From DUZB01 sp964407525 (lineage in GTDB: Bacteria; Desulfobacterota; DSM-4660; Desulfatiglandales; Desulfatiglandaceae): DNA of 24,464 bases. Under the pieces are notes generated by a model, which was given only the letters and a program-made list of their open reading frames with translations, made no database searches and had not been told where the DNA came from. The translations under genes were made by a program, and so were the position numbers. Positions 23,578 through 24,464 of the stretch are shown here, one piece after another. Each line of letters starts with the position of its first letter. The stretch's first letter is position 1. The stretch covers positions 1 through 24,464 of the forward strand of contig CAYOWC010000039.1 of the NCBI GenBank assembly GCA_964407525.1, read 5' to 3'.

Positions 23578-24391
23578 CCGAACTCTTTTCATTAAAGAGA
23601 TGTAGATCTTGCTGGGGATAGGGAATGCTGATTCCTTCTTTATCAAAGGTAAGCTTGATCCGTTCGGTCAGATCACAAAGTGTATTCCAGTAATCTCCCC
23701 TCTTCACCCACGGACGAACAACAAAATTGACGCTGCTGTCTCCAAGTTCCGACACCGCCACGGACGGGGCCGGTTCGCTGAGGACCCTTTCATCCGATTT
23801 TATAATTTCCATCAGGATCCCTTTGGCTTTTGGAATATCGTCTTCGTAGCCGATACCAATTACGAGATTGATGCGTCTGGTAGGATTTGCTGTCACATTG
23901 GTGATATTACCGCTGGTAATGCTGTTGTTGGGAACGATCACCTTCTGGTTGTCAGGGGTCGTGAGCACTGTATTAAAGATATTGACAGAGTCTACTGTCC
24001 CCGTGGCGCCTCCGGCAGTGACGAAATCCCCTACCGAAAAGGGACGAAACATAATCAACATGACGCCGGATGCAAAATTTGACAGGGAATCTTTCAAGGC
24101 CAGGCCAACAGCAAGACCCGCAGCGCCTAAAACGGTGAGAAAAGATGTGGTGGATATTCCCAGCTGCCCTGCCGCCGCAATGAGAACCATAATCAGCATG
24201 ATATAGTAGGAAATACTTTCCAGAAATTTGACGAGAATCTGGTCCACATTGTTTTTTTGGAGGACTTTGCCCAGAACTTTGGAAAGCTTCCGCGAAAGCC
24301 ACTTCCCAATAAGGAAAATCAATAAAGCAATAACAATTTTTATAGCGTAGTTGCTTACCCAGTACCCAATGAGACCAGTGGCTGCTTCCAT
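23570..24391 (-). CDS. mscS: MscS-type small-conductance mechanosensitive channel
   Basis: The 273-aa protein matches Escherichia coli MscS in size and layout: two N-terminal membrane helices (about 15-35 and 60-80), then the pore helix TM3 with the LGAAGLAVGLALKDSLSN pattern and FASGVMLIMFRPF, a beta domain (FSVGDFV start) and the alpha/beta C-terminal domain. It opens on hypo-osmotic shock in the inner membrane. The ATG at 24391 has AAGGAG at 7 bp spacing. It precedes and overlaps the aminotransferase gene. That coupling could be incidental, or could link osmotic balance with handling of an amine solute. Confidence 0.95.
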   Translation of the reverse strand: MEAATGLIGYWVSNYAIKIVIALLIFLIGKWLSRKLSKVLGKVLQKNNVDQILVKFLESISYYIMLIMVLIAAAGQLGISTTSFLTVLGAAGLAVGLALKDSLSNFASGVMLIMFRPFSVGDFVTAGGATGTVDSVNIFNTVLTTPDNQKVIVPNNSITSGNITNVTANPTRRINLVIGIGYEDDIPKAKGILMEIIKSDERVLSEPAPSVAVSELGDSSVNFVVRPWVKRGDYWNTLCDLTERIKLTFDKEGISIPYPQQDLHLFNEKSSDA

Positions 24392-24413
24392 AATTTTCTC
24401 CTTTTCCTTAGGT

Positions 24414-24464
24414 TTAGATAAAACGAACGATTAGAAAGATACCGACCATGGCAAATCCGAGGGC
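24414..24464 (-). CDS. C-terminal end of an unidentified membrane protein (truncated by window edge)
   Basis: On the minus strand a frame is open from the window edge and ends at TAA (24414-24416), 22 bp before the MscS start. The 16 visible residues (ALGFAMVGIFLIVRFI) look like a transmembrane segment at a protein's C-terminus. The position fits an upstream gene of the same operon. Too short to identify. Confidence 0.45.
   Translation of the reverse strand, partial: ALGFAMVGIFLIVRFI

Noticed and set aside
1..24464. CRISPR arrays, tRNA or rRNA genes, intact insertion sequences
   Set aside because: No regularly spaced direct repeats, cloverleaf or rRNA segments, or transposase genes were recognised on reading both strands.

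Overview
The window looks like chromosomal DNA from an anaerobic, metabolically versatile bacterium. A Desulfobacterota (former Deltaproteobacteria) host is my best guess. The reasons are a tungsten-type aldehyde:ferredoxin oxidoreductase, a molybdenum enzyme with the extra iron-sulfur insertion of 4-hydroxybenzoyl-CoA reductase, a GEMM-I type riboswitch, receiver proteins with a C-terminal four-cysteine module, and a Liv-type transporter beside acyl-CoA genes. This is inference from gene content; no rRNA or marker gene is present.

Plus-strand half (1-12194). A 5'-truncated PAS histidine kinase (1-1292) is followed by a tight run of five genes (1430-7564): the large, FAD and [2Fe-2S] subunits of a 4-hydroxybenzoyl-CoA-reductase-like molybdenum enzyme, a saccharopine-dehydrogenase-like NAD(P) oxidoreductase, and a glutamate-1-semialdehyde-aminotransferase-like PLP enzyme. 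Next comes a cyclic-dinucleotide (GEMM-I) riboswitch with a strong intrinsic terminator (7617-7745), then two paralogous response regulators (7800-9028), the first without its phospho-acceptor aspartate. A MoaD/ThiS-like sulfur carrier (minus strand) diverges from an aldehyde:ferredoxin oxidoreductase (9436-11268), which has a good sigma-70 promoter. A beta-keto acid cleavage enzyme (BKACE/DUF849 family) follows.

Minus-strand half (12498-24464). One long operon reads leftward from a promoter near 22020-22048: AMP-forming acyl-CoA ligase, Tat-exported Liv-type binding protein, fused LivH-LivM permease, LivG, LivF, a crotonase-fold enzyme, a TetR regulator and a thiolase. A possible TetR operator overlaps the promoter start site. 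Further right, still on the minus strand, lie a class III aminotransferase translationally coupled to a MscS channel, and the last codons of a membrane protein cut by the window edge. The two halves converge on a 250-bp nested inverted repeat (12204-12456).

Working together: the minus operon reads as uptake, CoA activation and beta-oxidation-like processing of an organic acid. The plus half adds Mo/W redox enzymes, an amine-handling pair and a C-C bond-cleaving BKACE. A plausible but unproven reading is anaerobic breakdown of an amino- or aromatic-acid substrate. The most interesting points are the five-gene molybdenum enzyme/SDH/aminotransferase cluster, whose large subunit appears to lack the usual catalytic glutamate, and the riboswitch-controlled pair of receivers, one of them degenerate.
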